Shown here: piece after piece, positions 40,852 to 50,956 of the stretch | How positions within the stretch are numbered: position 1 is the stretch's first letter | Layout: each line of letters starts with the position of its first letter | Source of the DNA: Flectonema sp. DT1601 | Lineage: Eukaryota; Euglenozoa; Diplonemea; Diplonemida; Diplonemidae | Length of the DNA stretch: 64,000 bases | NCBI GenBank assembly: GCA_964019425.1 | Contig: OZ025840.1 | Location: forward strand, 62,001 to 126,000 | Reading direction: 5' to 3' | The notes under the pieces: generated by a model | What the model saw: the letters and a program-made list of their open reading frames with translations, nothing else | Databases searched by the model: none | What the model was told of the DNA's origin: nothing | Made by a program: the position numbers and the translations under genes

Positions 40852-41675
40852 ACACTTACATTACGTCACGACAGTACCACCTCAGCAGATGGACTTCAAG
40901 AAGGAAGATGGGAAATGTCAGTAGACCATCGTGAAACGTACCGAAGTTAAATCAGAGTCGATCATAGAGCTGGGTTAGTATTGTGTCATCATGTGAGGAG
41001 GAGGAGTGGAAAGGAAAAGGAACTCAATTCAGAGAGCCAATAGTAAACAATCTCGTCAACAGCAATGTTGCTTCTGAACAGGTCTGTGAAGAGTTAAGTT
41101 ATCATCATTATGAGCAGCAATGAGAAGGAAGAACATCGTCAGCAAGGACTGACTTAATGATGTACCAGAGAAGCAAGTGGAAGAAGTCAGTAGACCATCG
41201 TGAAACGTACCGAAGTTAAATCAGAGTCGATCATAGAGCTGGGTTAGTATTGTGTCATCATGTGAGGAGGAGGAGTGGAATGGAAGAGGAACTCAATTCA
41301 GAGAGCCAATAGTAAACAATCTCGTCAACAGCAATATTGCTTCTGAACAGGTCTGTGAAGAGTTAAGTTATCATCATTATGAGCAGCAATGAGAAGGAAG
41401 AACATCGTCAGCAAGGACTGACTTAATGATGTACCAGAGAAGCAAGTGGAAGAAGTCAGTAGTAGACCATCGTGAAAACAAGAATACCTTCTAGAACACC
41501 TACATTACGTCACGACAGTACCACCTCAGCGGATGGACTTCAAGAGAGAAGAAGGGAAATGTCAGTAGACCATCGTGAAACGTACCGAAGTTAAATCAGA
41601 GTCGATCATAGAGCTGGGTTAGTATTGTGTCATCATGTGAAGAGGAGGAGTGGAAGGGAAGAGGAACTCAATTCA
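40852..41675. repeat. Second locus of array A repeats
   Basis: Same units as 21286-23805: CATCATGTGA at 40987, 41256 and 41631, spacing 269 then 375 bp, with a truncated module at each end. The left edge begins inside the 106-bp module (ACACTTACATTACGTCA) and the right edge stops after GAACTCAATTCA. It lies about 17 kb from the main array and upstream of PRPP synthetase. Confidence 0.95.
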
Positions 41676-42705
41676 TTTCAACCTATTTCTTTAAAATAAA
41701 TAAAATCCATTATCTGATTATCGAATATCTAAATCAAGAAAGCTTCGTTAAATTCTACTCAACCAGGGGAGGAGTGCCACTGTGTGAAAAACAACAATGT
41801 GACTACCCCTTTGAGAGATGGCAGGGTGGAATAAAATACATAATTGTGAGGAACTTAATATTTTTTTTCTTCTCTTTTTTTTTTTTTTTTTATTTTCTTA
41901 TTCTTTATAATGTGTCCCCTGTTTTTATGTTTTCCCCCATTCTTTTTTTCGTATATTGTCATCGTTGGTTGACACTAATAATTGTATCCGAATAGTGACA
42001 ATCGAGTTACCTGACAAAAGATTAATCACACACACTTATTGTATTTTAATAAATTATTGCGTGTCACTGAATAACCTCCTTATACAGAAAAGGAACGTAT
42101 AGACGTTACGAAACATCAATAGGGATTGTGACTTACTTATCAAGTAAGTTAACGTTTTTTTTTTTTTTTTTTTTTGTTTTTTTTTCTTTAAAACGCACCG
42201 GAGCAAGTTATTTTTTTTATCCGAGTATTTTATTGTTTACTTTTTTTTGTTATTTTCTTTTTTTTAGATTTTTTTTGTTTTTTGTGGAAATATATTGTTT
42301 TTGTGAGTGAACTGGGACGTACAAACACAACAAGCAAATTCGAAAAGAAGACACAGAAAAGGTCATCGTACGGGACTACGATTGGCTTATTAGTAGAAAG
42401 CTCTGCCGAAACGGTCGAGAAGTGAATAAAGATATAAAAAAAATATTAAAAAACCCTTTCGCCGGGTGCCCCGATGATTTCCAAACGTACCTTCAAAACA
42501 TATTCCATTACCAAATGATGCAGATTAAAAAAAAGGTTAGGAAAAGAAAGTTGCTAGTAAAATGAGTAATGCAAACTTAACCACGGCCAGATACACGCAG
42601 ACATAATGACTTTGGGTAGTGCAATATGTCGTCTTGCTCTGTGAAATTCAACATGTTTACACATGATTGATTATAATCGTTTTTTTTTTTTTTTTTTTAA
42701 ATTTT

Positions 42706-42737
<32 letters not shown>

Positions 42738-42906
42738 TTGATCATAAAGTAAAATAAACATAATAAGCACGCACTCACGCCACATGCAGAATGAATAGCT
42801 TTGAGAAGCTCTATATCGAAGAAAACAATTGCTTAACAAGAAAAGAACTACCCTCGTGAAATATTATCACTTCATCAAGGTAATTATTTAAATATGTTAA
42901 TACTTA
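41676..42906. other. T-rich intergenic region
   Basis: Long T-runs (41876-41890, 42155-42173, 42680-42697, 42721-42738) and no supported gene. Reading frames over these runs encode only F/K-rich strings. Confidence 0.5.
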
Positions 42907-44442
42907 CTATTGTCTAGCGCCACTGTTAAAGCATTTGTTGAGGTGTTCCATGTGTTCTGGGGTTGCGTTTGCTTTCTTAAAGCTGACTGATGAGAACACT
43001 GATGGTTTTGGTTTTTCATCACCTCCTGAAGTTGCTCTGCTTGGCTTCCAAGTTCCAGCTCTTGACTCCATCAGCTCATCAACGAATTGACAAATCTTTT
43101 CAACCGTCACATTCGGCATCACAACAACGTGTGCGATGTCATCAACACAAGCAAGCTGCCAGTGTTTTACGAAATCCTTGTTTGGTCTTTCTAATACAAC
43201 AGTTGTTGATCTCGCATTCAACATTGCCTTCACACCACGCTCCTTTAACAAGTGGTAACAGTACTTAGCGTTTGCGTGACAGTACTTCACCTTCTTGCGA
43301 AGTGCTTCAACTCCTCCCTTCTGAAGGGAGTACCACAAGAAGATTGGAGCGTGTCCGTTTCTCGATCCCATGATGGTGGTGTCAATAGAGTTCAGGTACT
43401 CAACCTCTTCGGAGAGCTTCTCTAGGTTCTTCTTTCTACAGATCACAACTCCACAAGGCATCGGACATCCTAAGAACTTGTGACCGCTGACACACATGCT
43501 GTCGATCTTCTTCGTGAAGTCAACCTGCTCGAACTCCTGCATAAACGGAAGCATCAGAGCGTACAACGCACCATCGCAGTGGATGAAGAAGTCCTCATCT
43601 TTGAATCCGTTCCCTTCCAACTTAGAGAGAATTCCGTCAACCGAATCAACAGCTCCTTTCACAGTAGTTCCGATGTTCGCTACGATGATTGCTGGAGTGT
43701 CTTTGTTCTTCGAAAGCTCCTCATTCAGATGGTCGTAGTCGATCTCACCAGACTCGGAAGAGTTGATCATTCTGTACTCCATTCGGTAGAATCGACAAGC
43801 TTTGAACACTGAGTAGTGACTGTCTTTGGATGCGTACAGGATGGCTGTCGGAAGCATCTCGCGAGCAGCCAGGATCGAGTGAAGGTTTCCTTCAGTTCCA
43901 CAAGAAGTGACGTAACCCCAGTAGTCTCCCTCATCAATCTTCCACATCTTTGCGAAGAACGCGAGAACGTCGAGTTCGAATTTCCTGCTGTGAACTCCGT
44001 AGTTGGATTCAACGAATGGATCACCGAGGTTGTTAATGGAATACCTCATCACGTCATAAATCTCTTGATGGTCATAATGAAGGTTGTATGGATATCCGAA
44101 GTGGTATTTAGATCTGTCTTCTAAGTACTCGCGGTACTCCTCAAGAACATTAGTCACTAACTGGTCATGAGTGATCTCGTCATCCTTTTCTAAAATAACT
44201 TTAAACCTTTTCTTGTCAGAGAATTCACAGAAGGCTACATCTAGCTGTTCTTGATTGCTGATGATAACCTTATCACCATCCTCATCTAAATAACGAACTT
44301 TCTTGACTTCGCAGTTGGCTGCTTTCCCGATAGATGTGAGGAAGTCATCGTAGTCGACTCCTTGCTTTACGCTCAGCTTAACTATCTCCCACTCAGCATC
44401 CCACGGCTTCTCAATCTTAATTAGGTAGTCTACACCAGCCAT
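42907..44442 (-). CDS. PB1 + group II PLP decarboxylase, serine decarboxylase-like (copy 1)
   Basis: A 511-aa protein. An N-terminal PB1-like domain (residues 5-90, with LIKIEKPWDAEWEIVKLSV and an acidic DEDGDKVI loop) is fused to a pyridoxal-phosphate decarboxylase. The core has HCDGALYALMLPF near 293 and the PLP lysine in SGHKFLGCPMPCGV near 320, matching plant-type serine/histidine decarboxylases of group II. The likely substrate is serine or histidine. It has its own C-terminus with a serine/lysine-rich extension (to FNSGARQ), unlike copies 2 and 3. From about 43305 leftward it differs from them; rightward (to its start) it equals copy 2. ATG 44442 is 23 nt after TTTTATCAG (AG ends at 44466). 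Confidence 0.9.
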   Translation of the reverse strand: MAGVDYLIKIEKPWDAEWEIVKLSVKQGVDYDDFLTSIGKAANCEVKKVRYLDEDGDKVIISNQEQLDVAFCEFSDKKRFKVILEKDDEITHDQLVTNVLEEYREYLEDRSKYHFGYPYNLHYDHQEIYDVMRYSINNLGDPFVESNYGVHSRKFELDVLAFFAKMWKIDEGDYWGYVTSCGTEGNLHSILAAREMLPTAILYASKDSHYSVFKACRFYRMEYRMINSSESGEIDYDHLNEELSKNKDTPAIIVANIGTTVKGAVDSVDGILSKLEGNGFKDEDFFIHCDGALYALMLPFMQEFEQVDFTKKIDSMCVSGHKFLGCPMPCGVVICRKKNLEKLSEEVEYLNSIDTTIMGSRNGHAPIFLWYSLQKGGVEALRKKVKYCHANAKYCYHLLKERGVKAMLNARSTTVVLERPNKDFVKHWQLACVDDIAHVVVMPNVTVEKICQFVDELMESRAGTWKPSRATSGGDEKPKPSVFSSVSFKKANATPEHMEHLNKCFNSGARQ

Positions 44443-45413
44443 GATTTAATTAATGTATTTGATGGCTGATAAAATAATGTAAATTATTAACGAGTCTTGA
44501 CATGACTGATCAATTCAAATATTATTTTATTTTTGCAGCTCTTGTGAAAAATTAGTACTCGTTTGTAATAGGATACAAGACCGAAAAAAAATATTAAAAA
44601 AAAAAAAAAAAAAACAGCGCTCTCGAAGGATAAACGAACTCCTGCAAGCTCTGAAAATAGTAAATAATAAGAATGAGAGCCTCAGATAATAAAAATCTTT
44701 CAAAAAGAAAGAAAAAGGAATTCATCCCTCGTTATTCAAAACGTAGAAATTGAAAAAAAAAAAAAAAGAATGAAGAAACGATATAATAAAACCACATTAT
44801 TCAGTCAGACCCATGAGAGATAAAAAAAAGAAAACAAGTGAAGCTAGCGTTGTATAATTTAAGAAAAAAGTTGTTATCTCTATGCAGTTTTCAACTATGG
44901 TAACGCGCGCAATAAAGGTTTCACAACGTCGCGTTGCCAACAATTCTCTTATATATAGGTTTTGTAAAAATATGTCTTCAAGATGGAAGAATAAAAAAAA
45001 AAAAAAAAAAAACTAAAATTGGAATTGGAATTAACTTTTTAACTTTTTCAGAAAAATAGGATCGCAACCCTTATTGTTGTTATTGTGTTTGCGAACCAAC
45101 ATTAACTGAGAAAAGTAAAAAAAATACTTAAATCCAAAAAAAAAAAAAAAAGAAAAATGAATAAATTTAAACAGAGGGTGGGTGTGAAGCCTACTAAATA
45201 CAGGACCAACACTTAAAATGGTCGTCGGGTTTGCTAATAACAACTAATTGGGATGTTGTTATGTAGCTTCGATAACTTTTACGTGCGATATCCTTTTAAA
45301 TCTAGGGGGGTAGCTCTCTTTAAAATTAATGGTTCGTTACGTTTTTTTTTTTTTTTTTTTTTTTTAAACCCACTGTCACCGACAACAACAATAAGTTTTT
45401 TAAATAAATTAAT
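44443..45413. repeat. Spacer between copies 1 and 2, duplicated
   Basis: A 971-bp intergenic spacer matching 46854-47824 essentially base for base (offset 2411). It contains the acceptor-like site of copy 1, long A- and T-runs, an imperfect GGTAACGCG/CGCGTTGCC inverted pair and a TATATATA word. No gene. Confidence 0.9.
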
Positions 45414-46853
45414 TTATATTTGGGATGCAAGTCGAGTACCAAATTTCGCCCCCACAGTATATGGTCTCCAGTTCTTGTCCATCAGTTCGTCAACGAATTG
45501 AATTATTTTGTCGACGGTAACGTTCGGCATCACAACAACGTGTGCAGTGTCTTTAACGCAAGCAAGCTGCCAGTGTTTTACGAATTCTTCTTTAGGTCTT
45601 TCAAATACAACAGTTGTTGACCTCGCATTCAACATTGCCTTCACACCACGTTCTTGGAGGAGGTGAAATAAGAATTTGGCATTCGCGTGACAGTAACGAA
45701 CTTTAGTGCGAAGTGCTTCAACTCCTCCCTTCTGAAGGGAGTACCACAAGAAGATTGGAGCGTGTCCGTTTCTCGATCCCATGATGGTGGTGTCAATAGA
45801 GTTCAGGTACTCAACCTCTTCGGAGAGCTTCTCTAAGTTCTTCTTTCTACAGATCACAACTCCACAAGGCATCGGACATCCTAAGAACTTGTGACCGCTG
45901 ACACACATGCTGTCGATCTTCTTCGTGAAGTCAACCTGCTCGAACTCCTGCATAAACGGAAGCATCAGAGCGTACAACGCACCATCGCAGTGGATGAAGA
46001 AGTCCTCATCTTTGAATCCGTTCCCTTCCAACTTAGAGAGAATTCCGTCAACCGAATCAACAGCTCCTTTCACAGTAGTTCCGATGTTCGCTACGATGAT
46101 TGCTGGAGTGTCTTTGTTCTTCGAAAGCTCCTCATTCAGATGGTCGTAGTCGATCTCACCAGACTCAGAAGAGTTGATCATTCTGTACTCCATTCGGTAG
46201 AATCGACAAGCTTTGAACACTGAGTAGTGACTGTCTTTGGATGCGTACAGGATGGCTGTCGGAAGCATCTCGCGAGCAGCCAGGATCGAGTGAAGGTTTC
46301 CTTCAGTTCCACAAGAAGTGACGTAACCCCAGTAGTCTCCCTCATCAATCTTCCACATCTTTGCGAAGAACGCGAGAACGTCGAGTTCGAATTTCCTGCT
46401 GTGAACTCCGTAGTTGGATTCAACGAATGGATCACCGAGGTTGTTAATGGAATACCTCATCACGTCATAAATCTCTTGATGGTCATAATGAAGGTTGTAT
46501 GGATATCCGAAGTGGTATTTAGATCTGTCTTCTAAGTACTCGCGGTACTCCTCAAGAACATTAGTCACTAACTGGTCATGAGTGATCTCGTCATCCTTTT
46601 CTAAAATAACTTTAAACCTTTTCTTGTCAGAGAATTCACAGAAGGCTACATCTAGCTGTTCTTGATTGCTGATGATAACCTTATCACCATCCTCATCTAA
46701 ATAACGAACTTTCTTGACTTCGCAGTTGGCTGCTTTCCCGATAGATGTGAGGAAGTCATCGTAGTCGACTCCTTGCTTTACGCTCAGCTTAACTATCTCC
46801 CACTCAGCATCCCACGGCTTCTCAATCTTAATTAGGTAGTCTACACCAGCCAT
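45414..46853 (-). CDS. PB1 + serine decarboxylase-like enzyme (copy 2, chimeric)
   Basis: A 479-aa paralogue. Its PB1 domain and the first two-thirds equal copy 1, while its C-terminal third (from about residue 380, ALRTKVRYCHANAKFLFHL, to LASQI) equals copy 3. The catalytic core (SGHKF lysine) is intact. Reading the array in gene direction (copy 3, copy 2, copy 1), the middle gene carries the copy 1 head and copy 3 tail, as expected from unequal crossing over between two older neighbours. Same acceptor-like site upstream as copy 1 (AG at 46877). Confidence 0.9.
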   Translation of the reverse strand: MAGVDYLIKIEKPWDAEWEIVKLSVKQGVDYDDFLTSIGKAANCEVKKVRYLDEDGDKVIISNQEQLDVAFCEFSDKKRFKVILEKDDEITHDQLVTNVLEEYREYLEDRSKYHFGYPYNLHYDHQEIYDVMRYSINNLGDPFVESNYGVHSRKFELDVLAFFAKMWKIDEGDYWGYVTSCGTEGNLHSILAAREMLPTAILYASKDSHYSVFKACRFYRMEYRMINSSESGEIDYDHLNEELSKNKDTPAIIVANIGTTVKGAVDSVDGILSKLEGNGFKDEDFFIHCDGALYALMLPFMQEFEQVDFTKKIDSMCVSGHKFLGCPMPCGVVICRKKNLEKLSEEVEYLNSIDTTIMGSRNGHAPIFLWYSLQKGGVEALRTKVRYCHANAKFLFHLLQERGVKAMLNARSTTVVFERPKEEFVKHWQLACVKDTAHVVVMPNVTVDKIIQFVDELMDKNWRPYTVGAKFGTRLASQI

Positions 46854-47824
46854 GATTTAATTAATGTATTTGATGGCTGATAAAATAATGTAAATTATTA
46901 ACGAGTCTTGACATGACTGATCAATTCAAATATTATTTTATTTTTGCAGCTCTTGTGAAAAATTAGTACTCGTTTGTAATAGGATACAAGACCGAAAAAA
47001 AATATTAAAAAAAAAAAAAAAAAAACAGCGCTCTCGAAGGATAAACGAACTCCTGCAAGCTCTGAAAATAGTAAATAATAAGAATGAGAGCCTCAGATAA
47101 TAAAAATCTTTCAAAAAGAAAGAAAAAGGAATTCATCCCTCGTTATTCAAAACGTAGAAATTGAAAAAAAAAAAAAAAGAATGAAGAAACGATATAATAA
47201 AACCACATTATTCAGTCAGACCCATGAGAGATAAAAAAAAGAAAACAAGTGAAGCTAGCGTTGTATAATTTAAGAAAAAAGTTGTTATCTCTATGCAGTT
47301 TTCAACTATGGTAACGCGCGCAATAAAGGTTTCACAACGTCGCGTTGCCAACAATTCTCTTATATATAGGTTTTGTAAAAATATGTCTTCAAGATGGAAG
47401 AATAAAAAAAAAAAAAAAAAAAACTAAAATTGGAATTGGAATTAACTTTTTAACTTTTTCAGAAAAATAGGATCGCAACCCTTATTGTTGTTATTGTGTT
47501 TGCGAACCAACATTAACTGAGAAAAGTAAAAAAAATACTTAAATCCAAAAAAAAAAAAAAAAGAAAAATGAATAAATTTAAACAGAGGGTGGGTGTGAAG
47601 CCTACTAAATACAGGACCAACACTTAAAATGGTCGTCGGGTTTGCTAATAACAACTAATTGGGATGTTGTTATGTAGCTTCGATAACTTTTACGTGCGAT
47701 ATCCTTTTAAATCTAGGGGGGTAGCTCTCTTTAAAATTAATGGTTCGTTACGTTTTTTTTTTTTTTTTTTTTTTTTAAACCCACTGTCACCGACAACAAC
47801 AATAAGTTTTTTAAATAAATTAAT
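46854..47824. repeat. Spacer between copies 2 and 3, duplicated
   Basis: Copy of 44443-45413 at offset 2411 bp, including the homopolymer runs, differing by almost nothing. It marks the recent segmental duplication. No gene. Confidence 0.9.
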
Positions 47825-49261
47825 TTATATTTGGGATGCAAGTCGAGTACCAAATTTCGCCCCCACAGTATATGGTCTCCAGTTCTTGTCCATCAGTTCG
47901 TCAACGAATTGAATTATTTTGTCGACGGTAACGTTCGGCATCACAACAACGTGTGCAGTGTCTTTAACGCAAGCAAGCTGCCAGTGTTTTACGAATTCTT
48001 CTTTAGGTCTTTCAAATACAACAGTTGTTGACCTCGCATTCAACATTGCCTTCACACCACGTTCTTGGAGGAGGTGAAATAAGAATTTGGCATTCGCGTG
48101 ACAGTAACGAACTTTAGTGCGAAGTGCTTCAACTCCTCCCTTCTGAAGGGAGTACCACAAGAAGATTGGAGCGTGTCCGTTTCTCGATCCCATGATGGTG
48201 GTGTCAATAGAGTTCAGGTACTCAACCTCTTCGGAGAGCTTCTCTAAGTTCTTCTTTCTACAGATCACAACTCCACAAGGCATCGGACATCCTAAGAACT
48301 TGTGACCGCTGACACACATGCTGTCGATCTTCTTCGTGAAGTCAACCTGCTCGAACTCCTGCATAAACGGAAGCATCAGAGCGTACAACGCACCATCGCA
48401 GTGGATGAAGAAGTCCTCATCTTTGAATCCGTTCCCTTCCAACTTAGAGAGAATTCCGTCAACCGAATCAACAGCTCCTTTCACAGTAGTTCCGATGTTC
48501 GCTACGATGATTGCTGGAGTGTCTTTGTTCTTCGAAAGCTCCTCATTCAGATGGTCGTAGTCGATCTCACCAGACTCAGAAGAGTTGATCATTCTGTACT
48601 CCATTCGGTAGAATCGACAAGCTTTGAACACTGAGTAGTGACTGTCTTTGGATGCGTACAGGATGGCTGTCGGAAGCATCTCACGAGCAGCCAGGATCGA
48701 GTGAAGGTTTCCTTCAGTTCCACAAGAAGTGACGTAACCCCAGTAGTCTCCCTCATCAATCTTCCACATCTTTGCGAAGAACGCGAGAACGTCGAGTTCG
48801 AATTTCCTGCTGTGAACTCCGTAGTTGGATTCAACGAATGGATCACCGAGGTTGTTAATGGAATACCTCATCACGTCATAAATCTCTTGATGGTCATAAT
48901 GAAGGTTGTATGGATATCCGAAGTGGTATTTAGATCTGTCTTCTAAGTACTCGCGGTACTCTTCTAAGATTCTAGTCGTCTTCTGGTCGGGTGTTATCTC
49001 CTCTGTTTGTACTAAAACTACTTTAAACCTTTTTCTGGAAATAAAATCCTTGAACGCTACAGTAAGGTGTTGTTGTTCACTAAGTAGTACTTTATCACCA
49101 TCCTCATCAACATACTTAACTTTGTCAACTTCACAACCAGCTGCCTTGCTAATTGCTTTTAGAAACTTGTCGAATAAAATATCCGACCTGATTGATATTT
49201 TTACTATATCCCAATCGGCATCCCAAGGCTTGTCTACTTTCACAATGTACGTGTCAGCCAT
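47825..49261 (-). CDS. PB1 + serine decarboxylase-like enzyme (copy 3)
   Basis: A 478-aa paralogue with a distinct PB1-like domain (MADTYIVKVDKPWDADWDIV), about half identical to the others, then a core identical to copies 1 and 2 from EEYREYLEDRSKY onward, and the short C-terminus ending LASQI shared with copy 2. The PLP lysine motif SGHKF is intact. The border between divergent head and identical core (about 48961) is abrupt, suggesting gene conversion or crossover. Start ATG 49261 is 18 nt after CACACCTAG (AG ends at 49280). It is first in the transcribed order of the trio. Confidence 0.9.
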   Translation of the reverse strand: MADTYIVKVDKPWDADWDIVKISIRSDILFDKFLKAISKAAGCEVDKVKYVDEDGDKVLLSEQQHLTVAFKDFISRKRFKVVLVQTEEITPDQKTTRILEEYREYLEDRSKYHFGYPYNLHYDHQEIYDVMRYSINNLGDPFVESNYGVHSRKFELDVLAFFAKMWKIDEGDYWGYVTSCGTEGNLHSILAAREMLPTAILYASKDSHYSVFKACRFYRMEYRMINSSESGEIDYDHLNEELSKNKDTPAIIVANIGTTVKGAVDSVDGILSKLEGNGFKDEDFFIHCDGALYALMLPFMQEFEQVDFTKKIDSMCVSGHKFLGCPMPCGVVICRKKNLEKLSEEVEYLNSIDTTIMGSRNGHAPIFLWYSLQKGGVEALRTKVRYCHANAKFLFHLLQERGVKAMLNARSTTVVFERPKEEFVKHWQLACVKDTAHVVVMPNVTVDKIIQFVDELMDKNWRPYTVGAKFGTRLASQI

Positions 49262-49453
49262 GTGTACTTGTTAAGTGTTCTAGGTGTGAATAAAAAGTAC
49301 GATACAAACTGATGAGAATGTGTGAAAAGAAATCCGAACGATTTTGTTCAACCGCAACTCTCGAAAAATAATTGATGGCCAGTCGGCCAGTTCGGAAATG
49401 TTCTTTTTATTTCATTTCGATGGTGAGCTCAAGAGATAGGTTCACAAACTCAC

Positions 49454-50956
49454 TCACGAATTCCTAGAAAGTGCTTGACTCACTACAGGTAATGCCTGTG
49501 TGTGTGTTGTGTGTGTTTTCATTACATCAATAAATATTATTATGAACAGTAATAGTTGAATATAAAACCAAACCTTTGAACCCCATTGTTGATCCCAAGT
49601 ACCTCGTGGGTTATTTTGAATAAATGATCGCTTTGTTTCAAGAAGCGGCGATGCCGCTGCGACATCAGAAGGGTCGACCTTCCAGTCACGTAGCAGTTTG
49701 TCGAGACCATCAGTCAGAGTTTCTATATTAGAAAAATAGTTTCCATTTTGAACATTAATAAGTTCCCGAAGTGTTTCAAAGAAGAGAGCGAAAACAGGTA
49801 ACTGAGATCCCAACATATCGACTGCCTTCATTGGCAAATCAAAACCAGAACTACTATTATGAAGAGAGATTCCAACGTCAGCTACTCCCAGTAGAGTGGC
49901 GTAGTCGGAGAACTTTTCTAAATAACCAGTTCGAATACTAATGTGTTTCAAGTTCATGCTAGCAATAGTCCTCTCATAGGTTGTTTTTATATCACCTCCC
50001 TTTCCTGTGATGAACATCACAATCTTTGATGGGAGAGTGTTGGTAGAATCAGATAGCAGCTCATCAAGTTGACGCAGAGCATCCAATAGCATTCCAACAT
50101 CTTCGTCTATTGTCCAACTTGTTCCTGTGACCATTATACAAGGTCTGGTTGAGTTCCATTTATCATCTTTTATAAAATCAGTTACCGAGTATTGTGATCC
50201 AAGCAGTTCGATTCCAGCATCCGATTCAAAAAGTCTTTTCGCTCCATTCGGTCCAGATCTCGAGAAGAATGAAGGTGCTACATCATAAACAACTGTACTG
50301 TTCTCATCTTTTATACATTTCCATTCATCTTTTAGGAATTTTTTTAAAGACTGGCAGACCGTAAAATTATAATCTGAGTATTTCCCGAAGAACCTTTCTA
50401 TAAATTTATAAGTCTGGACGATAACTTTTGGTCTGTTATCCATCTCCAGTAAAGTGTATCCAAGGTTGTGCCAATCGACGATAAGCTTGATTCCCCTAAT
50501 TTTACAGGCGATAACAGCTGCTGGTAAAACAGGAATTGCTGGAGGATTTTGAATTATCATAGCATCACACTTCGGGAGTCTAAATAGCAAAGTTAAAGGA
50601 AGCCTGACAGAATTTAAAATCACTCTATAAACCATTTTAACAATCCACGGTAAGTTCGACGGTGCTACTGCCGGTTTCATTAAATAACTCATATCTATGT
50701 TATTCGATGCCATCACTCCTTCGCACGGTTTACTTCCTTCAACTGCAACAACAAGCACTTGACTTGCTACTTTACTTAGTGATAAAGAGTGATATTGCAT
50801 TCTTGGACTACGTCCAAAATCACCAACCACTACTACTGCGATTCTACCTTTTCCACTAACCTGACGTTGAATCACTGAGTACGCTACTATCAAGAATAAT
50901 ATAAAAATAATCAGATACACTGCAAACCAACACATCGAACATAGTAGACATAACAT
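49454..50956 (-). CDS. ALG1: ALG1-like beta-1,4-mannosyltransferase
   Basis: Adds the first mannose to GlcNAc2-PP-dolichol in N-glycan assembly on the cytosolic face of the ER. The N-terminal membrane helix (residues 3-25) is followed by VVVVGDFGRSPRMQYH, the ALG1 signature; LIVDWHNLGYTLL near 167; and the GT-B C-terminal motif SSSGFDLPMKAVDMLGSQLP near 385. Two exons, 50956-49574 and 49495-49454, give 474 aa. The second exon encodes only ALPVVSQALSRNS. The intron has no stop and keeps frame, so a form with 26 extra hydrophobic residues is possible if retained. Start ATG 50956 is 27 nt after CATTTTCAG (AG ends at 50984). Confidence 0.9.
   Translation of the reverse strand: MLCLLCSMCWFAVYLIIFILFLIVAYSVIQRQVSGKGRIAVVVVGDFGRSPRMQYHSLSLSKVASQVLVVAVEGSKPCEGVMASNNIDMSYLMKPAVAPSNLPWIVKMVYRVILNSVRLPLTLLFRLPKCDAMIIQNPPAIPVLPAAVIACKIRGIKLIVDWHNLGYTLLEMDNRPKVIVQTYKFIERFFGKYSDYNFTVCQSLKKFLKDEWKCIKDENSTVVYDVAPSFFSRSGPNGAKRLFESDAGIELLGSQYSVTDFIKDDKWNSTRPCIMVTGTSWTIDEDVGMLLDALRQLDELLSDSTNTLPSKIVMFITGKGGDIKTTYERTIASMNLKHISIRTGYLEKFSDYATLLGVADVGISLHNSSSGFDLPMKAVDMLGSQLPVFALFFETLRELINVQNGNYFSNIETLTDGLDKLLRDWKVDPSDVAAASPLLETKRSFIQNNPRGTWDQQWGSKVWFYIQLLLFIIIFIDVMKTHTTHTQALPVVSQALSRNS
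49496..49573 (-). other. Intron of the ALG1-like gene
   Basis: 78 nt; donor GTTTGG (as in p25-alpha intron 1), end an AC dinucleotide run ACACACACACAG. Stop-free and a multiple of three; splicing is inferred from the matching signals. Confidence 0.65.

Noticed and set aside
44940-44960. TATATATA as a promoter of the decarboxylase copies
   Set aside because: It lies about 500 bp from the start of copy 1 and nothing else supports a promoter; the gene layout suggests distant shared initiation.
42990-49274. Plus-strand frames of 66-122 aa over the three decarboxylases
   Set aside because: They repeat with the copies and lie opposite the well-supported catalytic gene; no domain is seen.
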